Below are positions 5,942 through 14,325 of a stretch of DNA of 16,037 nucleotides, in pieces (within the stretch, counting starts at the first letter, position 1; each line of letters opens with the position of its first letter). The translations under genes and the position numbers were made by a program. This DNA is from an uncultured Halomicronema sp. (lineage in GTDB: Bacteria; Cyanobacteriota; Cyanobacteriia; Phormidesmidales; Phormidesmidaceae). Below the pieces are notes generated by a model, which had not been told where the DNA came from, ran no database searches, and saw nothing but the letters and a program-made list of their open reading frames with translations. Where the stretch lies: the NCBI GenBank assembly GCA_937897665.1, contig CALCPB010000342.1:1-16037 (forward strand), in the 5' to 3' direction.

Positions 5942-8900
5942 TCCCAGTCTGGTAGAGGGGGCTGATGACGTAGACGAGGTGGATGAGGCCCAGGATGCTT
6001 TTAGCGAGACTCTAGATCCATTGGCGCTCGGTGACTCCATGGTTGACGACCGTGAGCTGCCTGATCACGATCCAGAAGCTGCTCCAATGCCCACCCCCGT
6101 CGAGCCCGATCTGGGCTCAGGCCTGGATGGCTTGTTTGCGGAGGAGCCGGCGATCGCGGCGGTGAATTCATCAGATGATCTCAGCCTTGCAGAAGCGGCT
6201 GATGACGGAGATGAGGTGGTGGATGATGCCCAAGACAGCTTCATCGATGCCCTAGAACCGCTAGGACTCGATAATTCCATTGTTGATGATCACGATCTAC
6301 CTGAGCGCGAGTTAGAAGCAAGTTCAACCCCCACCCCCGTCGAGGCTGATCTGGGCTCAGATCTGGATGGCTTGTTTGTGGATGAGCCGGAGAGCGCACC
6401 GGTTAACTCATTAGATGCCCTGGTGTCAGAGCTGGCATCAGAGCCAGACCCCTTACCACCGGCTACGATCGCGGATGACTTCAACCGAGAACCCTCTGCC
6501 TCAGCTCATAACGTTGCCGATGCCTCTGCTACCGAAACCGCTGAGGATGGCTCCGATGCTTGGCTCGCAGATCTCGATTTGGATGGTCTGGATGCCGACT
6601 TGGACGCTGACCTGCCCGGCGCAGGTGATGCCGCCTCCACATCGAGCGCTCCTACGGACGCCGCTGAGGCGATCGCTTTAGACCATATCTTTGGCGACGA
6701 TGCTACCTTGTCTTCGCCCATTTCGCCTTCAGCATCAGAATCTGACTTAGAGCCGTCAGCTGTCGATGAGGCCAGCGCCCAAGCTGATGATCGCCGCCTC
6801 ACCGTGGCAGATGCCTTTGGCCCTGATGTCGATGATTTGGCTGAGCCGCTGAGTGATGTTCCTCCTGAGATATCTCCTGCTGCCGACGCGACCCTCAACC
6901 CACCCGTGCCACCCCCCACCGAAGAGTTAGCGCTGACTTTAGAAGAAGCCATCCCTCTAGAGCTAGAGCTGCCGGATTTTTCAGACAGCCTGTTGGAGAT
7001 TGCCTCAGAGGCCGCTGACGGTGAGCCTGCGATCGCCGAAGACAATGCCAGCATTACCTTAGACGACGATTTTTTCCCTGATGATGTGTCGGAGACGGCG
7101 TCTGTGTCGCCGCCAGCGATGCCCGCCAACTCTGCTGCCGACCAGACCTCGCAGGATGATTGGTCTAAGTACGTGAGCGATGAGCCTGACGAGGACGGCC
7201 TGTTTGCTGCTGCCCCAGAGGTGCCGCAATCGTCGACAGTCGAGAGCGATGCGGTCGAGACAGCGGGCGATTTCTTATCATTAGGCGATCTGGATCTCGA
7301 TCTCTCTCTCGATCTCGATGCCCCGATCTCTGAGAGCGAGACCATCAGCACCGCAGCCGAGCTGTTTGCTGATTTCCCTGATGACCTGCCCGCTCCCTCC
7401 CAGCCCCCAGCCCCAACCTTGCCCTTGACCGGCTCAGTGAATGATGGGTTCGTGGTTGAGGCAGATACTACAGAGGCTGAGCAAACACTGGCTAACCTCA
7501 TCGCTACCATTCCTGAAAACAAGAGTGAAAGTCCGGAAGCTACCACCTCCCCAGAGGTTACTAGCACGACTGCGCAGAACGAAGATGAAGCTTTAAGCGC
7601 GGCGTTGGATAACTTGGCCGGGCTCGATCTGATGGGGACTGATCAGGCCGTCACAGAAAGTGATGAGGCTGCCGTGATTGCGCCGTTGATGCCTGAGTTA
7701 GACGAGGCGATCACGGCAGACATGACAGACATCTCTGACCCAGCTGCCGTGCCGACGGCTAGCGACGGTTTCTGGACGCCTGAGATGGAGGAGCAAATGG
7801 CCGCTGATTTTGCTGCCGCCTCAGAATCTACCCCTGATGCCGCACCCACCCTCGATGATGCCGTTGCTGCAGACGCACCGGGCCCTCTTTCTGACGACGA
7901 ACTCGCCAACCTATTCCCGCCCCAGCCGACTGATGACACCGTCACCGTCGCTCCCCTTGATAACCTGGCAGTCCTTTTTGACGAAGATGACAGCACGGTG
8001 CCCGTCCCTCCAGAGATGGCCGCAGCGGCGACTCCAGAAGAGGATTCTGAGGTAGACCCAACCAATGCAGACCCATTAACTTTCCGCGACGATGACAACC
8101 CGGTATCTTCGCCCCGAGAGAGCGCCGCTGATGTCAGCCCAGAAGATACTGCTAGGGTGGAGCTAACCAGCGAAGATCCACTCACGTTTCTTCCTGAGGA
8201 CACTGATTTCGGCGATCTGTTTCCCCCGACTGATGAGGACACTCCTGCCCCAGATGCGGCACTGCCAGTCACTGAGTCCGCGTCAACCTTGCCGTCTGTA
8301 GACGCCGACCTCACCCTGTTAAATACTGAAGATGACACGCCACCTGCAGACTCCGAGTTAGAGGCCGAGCCAGAGGCGACTGAGGCCGGTGCGACCTTCG
8401 GGATTGATTGGGATCCCATGGAATCTGACTTTGAGGACAGTGATAGTGACCTTACCGATGATCTAGACGGCGGTACTGACGAGCCTGAGGGCTTCGCTGC
8501 CTCTCCCCTGTTTGAGCCCCTTGAGTCATCGCCGACAGAGATTGTTCCCGATGATGAGAACAGTGATCAGGCCAGCGAGCTAGACCGTCTTCCTGAGCGC
8601 ACTGAAGATGACTTAGCTACTGCGCCGCTGTTTGAGCCTCTCGATCTCTCGATGGAAGAGATCCCAGCTGCTGATCTAGAAGGTGATGAAGCTTTTCGCT
8701 CAGCCTTTGACGCTGATCTGGAGCTGACGCCTGAGCTCGCTGACGACGATGCGGGAGACACCCCAGAAATAGCCGATGTTGCCGTTGCTCCCGACAGTGA
8801 TCGAGATCGCGGAGGCGAGACCGAAGTGCCGACGTTGGCCACTGAGTTAGATACCGAGTTAGCCGACGAGACTAATCCTGTTGCCTCCGATGAGACACCG

Positions 8901-10934
8901 GCTACTACGGAGAGTCGCGCGATCCCGCCCCTGCCGGTGGAGACACCGGCTATCCCCAAGGTAGAGACAGACGAATCTTTGGCGGAAACTGCAGACGAGT
9001 CTTTGTTTGCATCCTCTGGTCAGCTAGCTGCGATTCCGAGCGCCGACCCGGATGAGCCCGACGATGCCGTTGATTCAGGCTCTGGACTCGTCGAGGAGTG
9101 GTTTTTGGGCCTAGACTTTGGTTCGGGTGGCCTATCGGCTGTCTTGATGGAACAGGGAAGTGGCACTGCCCATCCTCTCTGTTGGTTGGCCGAGTCGGAA
9201 GCCGACAATCCTGGAGCCGCTACTTTCCGCCCTGCTACGGTTGCAGCTTTTCGACCGAGCGCTAGCGCTCCGGGGGCGTCATCAGAGCTACTCGCAGTCG
9301 GGCCAGCGGCCCTGCCGCAGCAGCCTCCTGAGAGTCCTGAGACGTGGCTTTTGCAGAGTCCTCGCCCGTTGTTAAAAGTCGGGATGCCCTATCAAACCAT
9401 CGCTGGTGAGTGGGCTCCGGTGATTCAGTGGGCGGATGCTCAAACCGTTTCTTTGCAGCAGGTTTTGACTGCGGTGACAGCGCTGCTGTCACTCATTACC
9501 CATCCAGGTGAGTTGGAACTGCACCTCACTGCGGTGGGGTTAGACGATGAGATGTTGTCGGAGGCACTAGCCAGCTTGCAGGGCGTGGTGTTAGGACTCC
9601 CCAGCAACTGGTCAGATACCTATTGTCTGAATATCCGAGAGGCAGTTTTAGGCGCGGGTTTACTGGAGTCATCGAGTCAAATTTTCTTGGTCGAAGAGGC
9701 GATCGCCGCATTGCTCTCGGGATTACCCGATCCGAACGAACCGCCGCCCGAGTCTAACCGTCAAACGCAGACGCTATACCAATGCAATTGGCAGGGCGGC
9801 ACTGTTGTCATCAGTAGTGGGGCTACTTGTACCGATGTCGGCATCGTTGACCTGCCTCAGCCCCTAGACGCCCTCAGCCGCGAAGACTTTAAGTTGCGCA
9901 ATCTGGCCTATGGCGGTGATGCCTTAGACCTAGACATCATTTGCCAGCTGCTAATCCCCGCTGAGCGGCGACAGACGGTTTCCCCCAACGCTAGCCGTCA
10001 GGCCAGAGACGGGTGGAGTTGGCAGGCCACGTTGCCAGAAGTAACCAACGCTCATTGGGACGACCTGCACCTCGAAGCCCTTGACCTGCCACAGCTAGCT
10101 GAACCCGATACCAGTGCTCGCATCCATCTACGGCAGCGTTTAGAAGCTTCCAGACTGGGACAAAGTTTATTAGAGGCCGCCCGATACCTCAAACTGATCT
10201 TGCAAAATCAGAACCACTATCAGCTAGAGCTAGCCGATCAATCCTGGCGTGTCTTACGGCGAGACCTCGAAAGTCGGGTTTTGGTGCCCTATATTCAGCG
10301 CCTTAATCAACAGCTCAATGCTCTCTTGAGCCAAACCGGTTTAGCGTCTCAAGGCATCAACCAGGTGATCTGCACGGGTGGCAATGCGTCTTTTAACGCG
10401 ATCGCTAAATGGCTGCGCCAAAAGTTTCCCAACGCCACCATTATTCAAGACACCTATCCCAGCAATCGCCCGCAAACGTGCAGTCGGGTCGCCTACGGTT
10501 TGGCTAATCTCTGTCGTTATCCACAGCTGCTGGATGTGCCTCGGCATCAGTACAGTGATTATTTCTTACTGAATGAAATGATTCGCACGGTGCCTGATAC
10601 CCCTATGCCCTTTGAAGGCATTCTGCATCTGCTAGAAGAACAGGGCATCAACACAGATGCCTGTCAATCGCGCATTGCCGCCATTCTAGAAGGCCATTTG
10701 CCACCGGGACTGCGGCCCGATGCTTCGACCCAAGACTATCTCAGCCGCGCCACCCTAGCCAGCGCCACCTATCAGGAGCTGGCTGCCACAGCCTTATTCA
10801 CGAAGCAAACTCGGCAAATCTACATTGTCAACCCGCAGCAGCGCGGTCTCCTTCGCGACTATCTTGCAAAGTTAATGCAAGATAAACACCAATCCCTGAA
10901 CGAACCTTTAATCGCTGAGTTCGTTGCGATATAG
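5907..10934 (+). CDS. Acidic linker plus actin/Hsp70-like ATPase domain, C-terminal part of giant protein
   Basis: The frame is open from 5907 to TAG 10932-10934, but the TTG at 5907 has no Shine-Dalgarno and genuine sequence seems to begin at 5937. Residues up to about 1062 are acidic, low-complexity and probably disordered; I count three lysines and no cysteine in that stretch. From 1065 an actin/Hsp70-fold domain begins: phosphate-1 WFLGLDFGSGGLSAVL (Asp1070), LGLPSNW (1229-1235) and EEAIAALLSG (from 1263) matching Hsp70 VPAYF and EPTAAALAYG, ISSGAT (1302-1307) at phosphate-2, AYGGDALDLD as a connect-like segment, and VICTGGNASFNAIAKWL (from 1487) as the adenosine motif. The last 150 residues are mainly helical. 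It probably binds nucleotide and is cytoplasmic. Rejoined with the upstream frame it gives about 2287 residues. Partner and role are unknown. Confidence 0.85.
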   Translation: MRHLPPSWTSDDPSLVEGADDVDEVDEAQDAFSETLDPLALGDSMVDDRELPDHDPEAAPMPTPVEPDLGSGLDGLFAEEPAIAAVNSSDDLSLAEAADDGDEVVDDAQDSFIDALEPLGLDNSIVDDHDLPERELEASSTPTPVEADLGSDLDGLFVDEPESAPVNSLDALVSELASEPDPLPPATIADDFNREPSASAHNVADASATETAEDGSDAWLADLDLDGLDADLDADLPGAGDAASTSSAPTDAAEAIALDHIFGDDATLSSPISPSASESDLEPSAVDEASAQADDRRLTVADAFGPDVDDLAEPLSDVPPEISPAADATLNPPVPPPTEELALTLEEAIPLELELPDFSDSLLEIASEAADGEPAIAEDNASITLDDDFFPDDVSETASVSPPAMPANSAADQTSQDDWSKYVSDEPDEDGLFAAAPEVPQSSTVESDAVETAGDFLSLGDLDLDLSLDLDAPISESETISTAAELFADFPDDLPAPSQPPAPTLPLTGSVNDGFVVEADTTEAEQTLANLIATIPENKSESPEATTSPEVTSTTAQNEDEALSAALDNLAGLDLMGTDQAVTESDEAAVIAPLMPELDEAITADMTDISDPAAVPTASDGFWTPEMEEQMAADFAAASESTPDAAPTLDDAVAADAPGPLSDDELANLFPPQPTDDTVTVAPLDNLAVLFDEDDSTVPVPPEMAAAATPEEDSEVDPTNADPLTFRDDDNPVSSPRESAADVSPEDTARVELTSEDPLTFLPEDTDFGDLFPPTDEDTPAPDAALPVTESASTLPSVDADLTLLNTEDDTPPADSELEAEPEATEAGATFGIDWDPMESDFEDSDSDLTDDLDGGTDEPEGFAASPLFEPLESSPTEIVPDDENSDQASELDRLPERTEDDLATAPLFEPLDLSMEEIPAADLEGDEAFRSAFDADLELTPELADDDAGDTPEIADVAVAPDSDRDRGGETEVPTLATELDTELADETNPVASDETPATTESRAIPPLPVETPAIPKVETDESLAETADESLFASSGQLAAIPSADPDEPDDAVDSGSGLVEEWFLGLDFGSGGLSAVLMEQGSGTAHPLCWLAESEADNPGAATFRPATVAAFRPSASAPGASSELLAVGPAALPQQPPESPETWLLQSPRPLLKVGMPYQTIAGEWAPVIQWADAQTVSLQQVLTAVTALLSLITHPGELELHLTAVGLDDEMLSEALASLQGVVLGLPSNWSDTYCLNIREAVLGAGLLESSSQIFLVEEAIAALLSGLPDPNEPPPESNRQTQTLYQCNWQGGTVVISSGATCTDVGIVDLPQPLDALSREDFKLRNLAYGGDALDLDIICQLLIPAERRQTVSPNASRQARDGWSWQATLPEVTNAHWDDLHLEALDLPQLAEPDTSARIHLRQRLEASRLGQSLLEAARYLKLILQNQNHYQLELADQSWRVLRRDLESRVLVPYIQRLNQQLNALLSQTGLASQGINQVICTGGNASFNAIAKWLRQKFPNATIIQDTYPSNRPQTCSRVAYGLANLCRYPQLLDVPRHQYSDYFLLNEMIRTVPDTPMPFEGILHLLEEQGINTDACQSRIAAILEGHLPPGLRPDASTQDYLSRATLASATYQELAATALFTKQTRQIYIVNPQQRGLLRDYLAKLMQDKHQSLNEPLIAEFVAI
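5931..5942 (+). other. Frameshift junction inside the giant gene
   Basis: The upstream frame reads ...Glu-Leu-Asp-Ile-Arg-stop and the downstream frame reads Asp-Asp-Pro-Ser-Leu from 5937. Removing one C at 5935/5936 gives Glu-Leu-Asp-Ile-Asp-Asp-Pro-Ser-Leu, smoothly acidic, and joins the frames without any stop. A one-base insertion, a sequencing error or programmed +1 slippage at CGA-TGA are the options. No start codon with a ribosome-binding site lies nearby. Confidence 0.75.
5937..6413 (+). repeat. Two tandem ~80-residue repeats in the acidic region
   Basis: Unit 1 (5937-6173) and unit 2 (6174-6413) both begin GATGAT. Both encode the same order of blocks: SL-E-ADD--DEV, AQD-F---L-PL-L--S-VDD--LP, TPTPVE-DLGS-LDGLF, EP, VNS. 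The two copies align along their whole length at the protein level, and stretches of DNA such as CTGGATGGCTTGTTT are identical. The 5' edge of unit 1 falls within 2 bp of the frameshift. Confidence 0.8.
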
Positions 10935-11027
10935 ATACCGTCTTTCTACCGGTGAAGCGCAAAGGCCAGAAATCTAGTGGTGGTCTGCGATAGCCACTTG
11001 AACGTCACGATAGCTCTAACAAGCTTT

Positions 11028-11972
11028 CTAAAGCACAGCCTTTTGCTTACCTAGGAAGTAAGCAAACAGGTACTTGAGTGACTTGATAGGGATCAACAGA
11101 ATAAGCTGAGGACGCTTTGTCCACCAGCCTGGCTCTAGTACTAAAGCTTGGGCGAAAAATCGTAATGCTAAAACCCCATTGTCAGGTGTCAAACGTCCCT
11201 GGTCTAGACAGTGAAACAACAAATAGCGATAACGACCGGCAAAATATATGCTTTTCTTGAGAATCAGATTCTTGCGGTTGCTTAGATGCTTATTCATTAC
11301 CTGAATATGACCTTTGGCTTGCCGCCTGATGTTATCTGACCAAGTCTTCGAAGAACAGCTTTTTCGATATAAAATTTGCACTTTTGGAACCGCGACAAAT
11401 TGAAACTTTTCTGCCAGCATTAGCCACATGTCCCAGTCTTGTCCTGCCAGAGTATTTTCGTCAAAGCCCCCAACTGCTCTAATCGCCTCTGCTTTAATCA
11501 GAGGATTAGAGCCACTGGCAATAAAATCATCTATGAGCAGCTGCTCATAGACATCTCCTGCCATTTCAATGTGACGACTATGTTTCAAAAAATTGCTGTT
11601 TTCGTCAATGAAATCTGTCCAGCTATAGGCAACGGCTGCTTCTGGCGTATTTTGTAGAGCCTGCAGTTGGGAGGCTAGCTTATCTGATGTCCACAGATCG
11701 TCAGCATCAATGAATGTAATATACTTGCCTCGGGCTTTCTCAATGCCTCGATTTCGGCTTTTTTGTGGGCCTGAATTCTCGAATGAAACGACCTTAAGGC
11801 GATCGTCGGTGATCTGTTCCAGCACCGACATGGTGCCATCAGTTGATCCATCATTAATCACCAGTAGTTCGAAATCTGTAAAGGTTTGTGCCAACACAGA
11901 TGAGATCGTTTCTTGAATCGTTCTCTCTGCGTTGTAGCAAGGAATCAAAACTGAGATAGTAGGAGTATACAT
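11028..11972 (-). CDS. Family 2 glycosyltransferase (GT-A fold), paralogue 1
   Basis: A 314-residue GT2 enzyme, which would transfer a sugar from a nucleotide-sugar donor at the cytoplasmic membrane face. The start ISVLIPCYNAERTIQETISSVLAQT is the classic GT2 N terminus. VINDGSTDGT (38-47) lies in the donor site, FIDADDLW (87-94) carries the metal-binding DxD, and GQDWDMWL (177-184) is in the acceptor/catalytic region usual for this family. The C terminus is basic and hydrophobic (from about 265), possibly for peripheral membrane contact. ATG 11972 directly precedes the conserved domain and has no clear Shine-Dalgarno. It is closely similar to the gene at 12157-13167, sharing SFENSGPQKSRNRG exactly, so the pair looks like a tandem duplication. 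The acceptor cannot be read from sequence. It converges with the giant gene across a 93-bp gap. Confidence 0.93.
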   Translation of the reverse strand: MYTPTISVLIPCYNAERTIQETISSVLAQTFTDFELLVINDGSTDGTMSVLEQITDDRLKVVSFENSGPQKSRNRGIEKARGKYITFIDADDLWTSDKLASQLQALQNTPEAAVAYSWTDFIDENSNFLKHSRHIEMAGDVYEQLLIDDFIASGSNPLIKAEAIRAVGGFDENTLAGQDWDMWLMLAEKFQFVAVPKVQILYRKSCSSKTWSDNIRRQAKGHIQVMNKHLSNRKNLILKKSIYFAGRYRYLLFHCLDQGRLTPDNGVLALRFFAQALVLEPGWWTKRPQLILLIPIKSLKYLFAYFLGKQKAVL

Positions 11973-12134
11973 ATTTCAAATCAGAAGGCGATGTTAACTA
12001 TTGGCAGATAATTAATACTTGTCGATGCGAACTATTAAGATGTTGAGCGAGTACAGCACGGCGGAAACCGAATCAACCCTTTTGTCTATGATTCTGCTCG
12101 TCTGCCCCTCTATGTTTGTCACGGTGTGGAATCT

Positions 12135-12154
12135 GCGCTATTGATCAATAGCGC
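12135..12154 (-). terminator. 20-bp perfect palindrome, possible hairpin at the end of GT2 paralogue 2
   Basis: GCGCTATTGATCAATAGCGC is a perfect palindrome (8-bp stem, GATC loop) starting 2 nt after the stop codon of the glycosyltransferase at 12157-13167 on the minus strand. Its position suggests an RNA 3'-end or stabilising hairpin. There is no T-run after it on the minus strand, so it would be a non-canonical terminator, or it may be a protein-binding site in the 184-bp spacer. I see no gene in 11973-12156. Confidence 0.4.
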
Positions 12155-12156
12155 CA

Positions 12157-13167
12157 TCAGTTCAACCCTTTCGAGACTAAATATTTTTCAGTGATGAAAT
12201 ATCCATAAACTGAAGTGATATCAAAGATCTTCGGGAATTGAGCGATTAGTTGCCCACTCAGCTTTTCAGATAAGAGAATGGTAATCAAAGTTCTAGCGAT
12301 AGTTTTGGCAAATGCCCCTTTAGTAATAAAGTTCAAATCATTAATAATTATCATCCATAAGAGATTAAGTGCACATATCCCTTTTTGTCTTGAAGGATGG
12401 TTGTTTAAACATTCAAATATCATATGTTTGTAAGCATTGCTCAACCCTTTTTTTTGAAAGGCTTCTAATCCTTGTCTGACCTTTGAATGCTTGCTAATTA
12501 CTTGTTCAATCCCTGCCCTCGTGCGTTGAATATTGCTCGACCAAGACTTGGACGAACTAGACTTTCTGTAAAAAACTTGGGTTTTTGGAACTACGTCAAT
12601 TTGATATTTATTGGCTAGGCTAAGCAGAATGTCGCGATCTTGACCTGCTACTATCGCTTCATCGAATCCTCCAACGTTTCTCACAGCTGTTGTCTCTGCT
12701 AAAAAGTTAGAGCCACTTTCAACAAAGTTGACCAATAGCAAGTCCACAAAAACGTCGCCCCGACGTATGAGATGTCCGCCCTGACGCAGCAATACGCTTT
12801 CTTCGTTGACCACATCACTCCAGCTATAAACTACTGAGACATCAGGATTGCTTTCTAGTGTTTTGAGTTGAAGCTCCAGCTTATCTGCTGTCCACATATC
12901 ATCCGCATCAATGAATGAAATGTATTTCCCTTGAGCCTCTGCTAGCCCTCGATTACGACTTTTCTGAGGGCCAGAATTCTCAAACGAAAAGATCTTGAGG
13001 CGATCATCAGAATACGCCTTGAGAATGTTCAAAGTGTTATCTGTGGAGCCATCGTTGATAACGATGGCTTCGAAATCCTGAAAAGTTTGTGCCAGAACTG
13101 AATCGATTGTTTCCTTAATCGTTTTTTCTGCGTTATAGGCCGGTATGACAACTGAAACAGCAACCAT
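12157..13167 (-). CDS. Family 2 glycosyltransferase (GT-A fold), paralogue 2
   Basis: A 336-residue GT2 enzyme starting at ATG 13167 (MVAVSVVIPAYNAEKTIKETI). The frame is open to 13242, but that adds 25 residues of non-family sequence and overlaps the next gene, so 13167 is preferred. VINDGSTDNT (36-45), FIDADDMW (85-92, metal-binding DxD) and GQDRD (175-179) match the neighbouring paralogue almost column by column. The last 100 residues diverge more and contain a hydrophobic stretch (ALNLLWMIIINDLNF), perhaps membrane-associated. The gene is visibly AT-richer than the rest of the window and, like its paralogue, contains no HIP1 octamer, which is compatible with later acquisition. It lies 55 bp downstream of the HpsE-like gene and may share its transcript. 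The likely role is polysaccharide or surface-glycan synthesis; donor and acceptor are unknown. Confidence 0.92.
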   Translation of the reverse strand: MVAVSVVIPAYNAEKTIKETIDSVLAQTFQDFEAIVINDGSTDNTLNILKAYSDDRLKIFSFENSGPQKSRNRGLAEAQGKYISFIDADDMWTADKLELQLKTLESNPDVSVVYSWSDVVNEESVLLRQGGHLIRRGDVFVDLLLVNFVESGSNFLAETTAVRNVGGFDEAIVAGQDRDILLSLANKYQIDVVPKTQVFYRKSSSSKSWSSNIQRTRAGIEQVISKHSKVRQGLEAFQKKGLSNAYKHMIFECLNNHPSRQKGICALNLLWMIIINDLNFITKGAFAKTIARTLITILLSEKLSGQLIAQFPKIFDITSVYGYFITEKYLVSKGLN

Positions 13168-13222
13168 AAATGAACGTGAGTAATTTTGCTTGAGGCAAGG
13201 GTGATTTTGAGAGAACGGTTTT

Positions 13223-14188
13223 CTAAGACCAGCGGCGCACATAGAGCGGGCTTAGCAAGCTGCCTAAGTGAAACTCAAACTCGCAAGCTGTCGCTAAGTC
13301 GGCGTGCGATCGCCCTCGATGTTTCAAGATATGCCAGCCGAGCCGTTTCAAACTTCCTAAACAGGTGCGCACCACAATCACTGGCTTGCGCCATGGGGCG
13401 GCCGTCATGAGGCTCAGTTGACAGGTGGCTAACCCACAGCCTTTGGCTAGCATTAGCAGATAGCTCCGTTCAAATCGCTGGGGCGGGATTTGATGCACGG
13501 TTTGCAGCGCCGGATCGTATAGAATCTGCCACTGATGTTTGTGCAGGTAGAGCAAAGGCTCGTAGTCGTCACCTTGCACAAATAAACCAGCGACCTTGCC
13601 GCCTAGGGTGGGCTGTGGTGGCACGCTATCAAGCCAGGCTTGGCGGCGAATCACGAGAGAAGCGGCGGGGGGCAACTGCAATTTGTCAGGCTCAAAAGCC
13701 ATGACTTCAGAACCATGGTTGCGGATCGCGAGGAAATTTTTAATCCGCTCAAACCCTTCGGGGGGAGGCACCTCATAGTTGCCGTCGATGCGGCCACCGA
13801 AGGCACCGGCCTGAGGATAGCGCCGGCTGAAGTCAACGGCTTCAGCAACCCAGTTGTTGGCCGGTAAGTTGTCGTCATCGAGAAAGCCGATGAGTTCACC
13901 TGCGGTTGATTGGACTGCAGTTTGGCGGGCAAAGGCTGCTCCCTGGCGCGGTTCGAAGGCATAGCGCAAGGGCACGTTGGGCAACCACTGGCGGGCATAG
14001 TCTTGAACCACTGCGGCGGTGTGGTCTTGACTGTTGTTGTCAACCACCAAGATTTCCCAACGAATGGGCTCAGTTTGAGTCTGTATTCGTAGGTGTTCTA
14101 ACAGTTTGGGCAGGCGTTCAGCACCGTTGTACGTGGGGATGGCGATTGTAATGTCGTAGGCAGGGGGAGCCACTTCGGGAGAGGTCAT
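13223..14188 (-). CDS. Family 2 glycosyltransferase, HpsE-like (hormogonium polysaccharide type)
   Basis: A 321-residue GT2 enzyme. ITIAIPTYNGAERLPKLLEHL opens the domain, WEILVVDNNSQDHT (44-57) is the donor region, RQGAAFARQTAV (81-92) and GELIGFLDDDNLPANNWV (97-113, DxD at 104-106) are strongly HpsE-like, followed by AGAFGGRIDGNYEV, LPPAASLVIRRQAWL (172-186) and QGDDYEPLLYLHKHQW. In filamentous cyanobacteria HpsE is one of the glycosyltransferases for hormogonium polysaccharide. The rest of an hps locus is not visible here, so I give no gene symbol. It is not a close relative of the two downstream GT2 paralogues. ATG 14188 fits the domain start and its ribosome-binding site is weak. A 137-bp gap separates it from clpB, so it may have its own promoter. 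Confidence 0.9.
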   Translation of the reverse strand: MTSPEVAPPAYDITIAIPTYNGAERLPKLLEHLRIQTQTEPIRWEILVVDNNSQDHTAAVVQDYARQWLPNVPLRYAFEPRQGAAFARQTAVQSTAGELIGFLDDDNLPANNWVAEAVDFSRRYPQAGAFGGRIDGNYEVPPPEGFERIKNFLAIRNHGSEVMAFEPDKLQLPPAASLVIRRQAWLDSVPPQPTLGGKVAGLFVQGDDYEPLLYLHKHQWQILYDPALQTVHQIPPQRFERSYLLMLAKGCGLATCQLSLMTAAPWRKPVIVVRTCLGSLKRLGWHILKHRGRSHADLATACEFEFHLGSLLSPLYVRRWS

Positions 14189-14325
14189 TGGCCGGTTCCA
14201 AAATCAGGTTGAGACGGCAGATTGCTCTCCCTAACATGCCCAGTCTCCCCAGCTAGGCGGCTAAGTAAATCTCACCAGGTTTGCGCTCATTCTGGGCGCG
14301 ATCGCCTAGTTTTTGTGGTCGCTCG

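Noticed and set aside
6506..8419. Long minus-strand open frames opposite the acidic region
   Set aside because: They are Ser/Gly/Ala-rich mirror images produced by the repetitive GAT/GAG/GCC codons of the real gene on the other strand and have no starts with ribosome-binding sites.
13168..13242. N-terminal extension of the second GT2 gene to ATG 13242
   Set aside because: The added 25 residues precede the canonical GT2 start and overlap the HpsE-like gene. ATG 13167 gives the standard N terminus.
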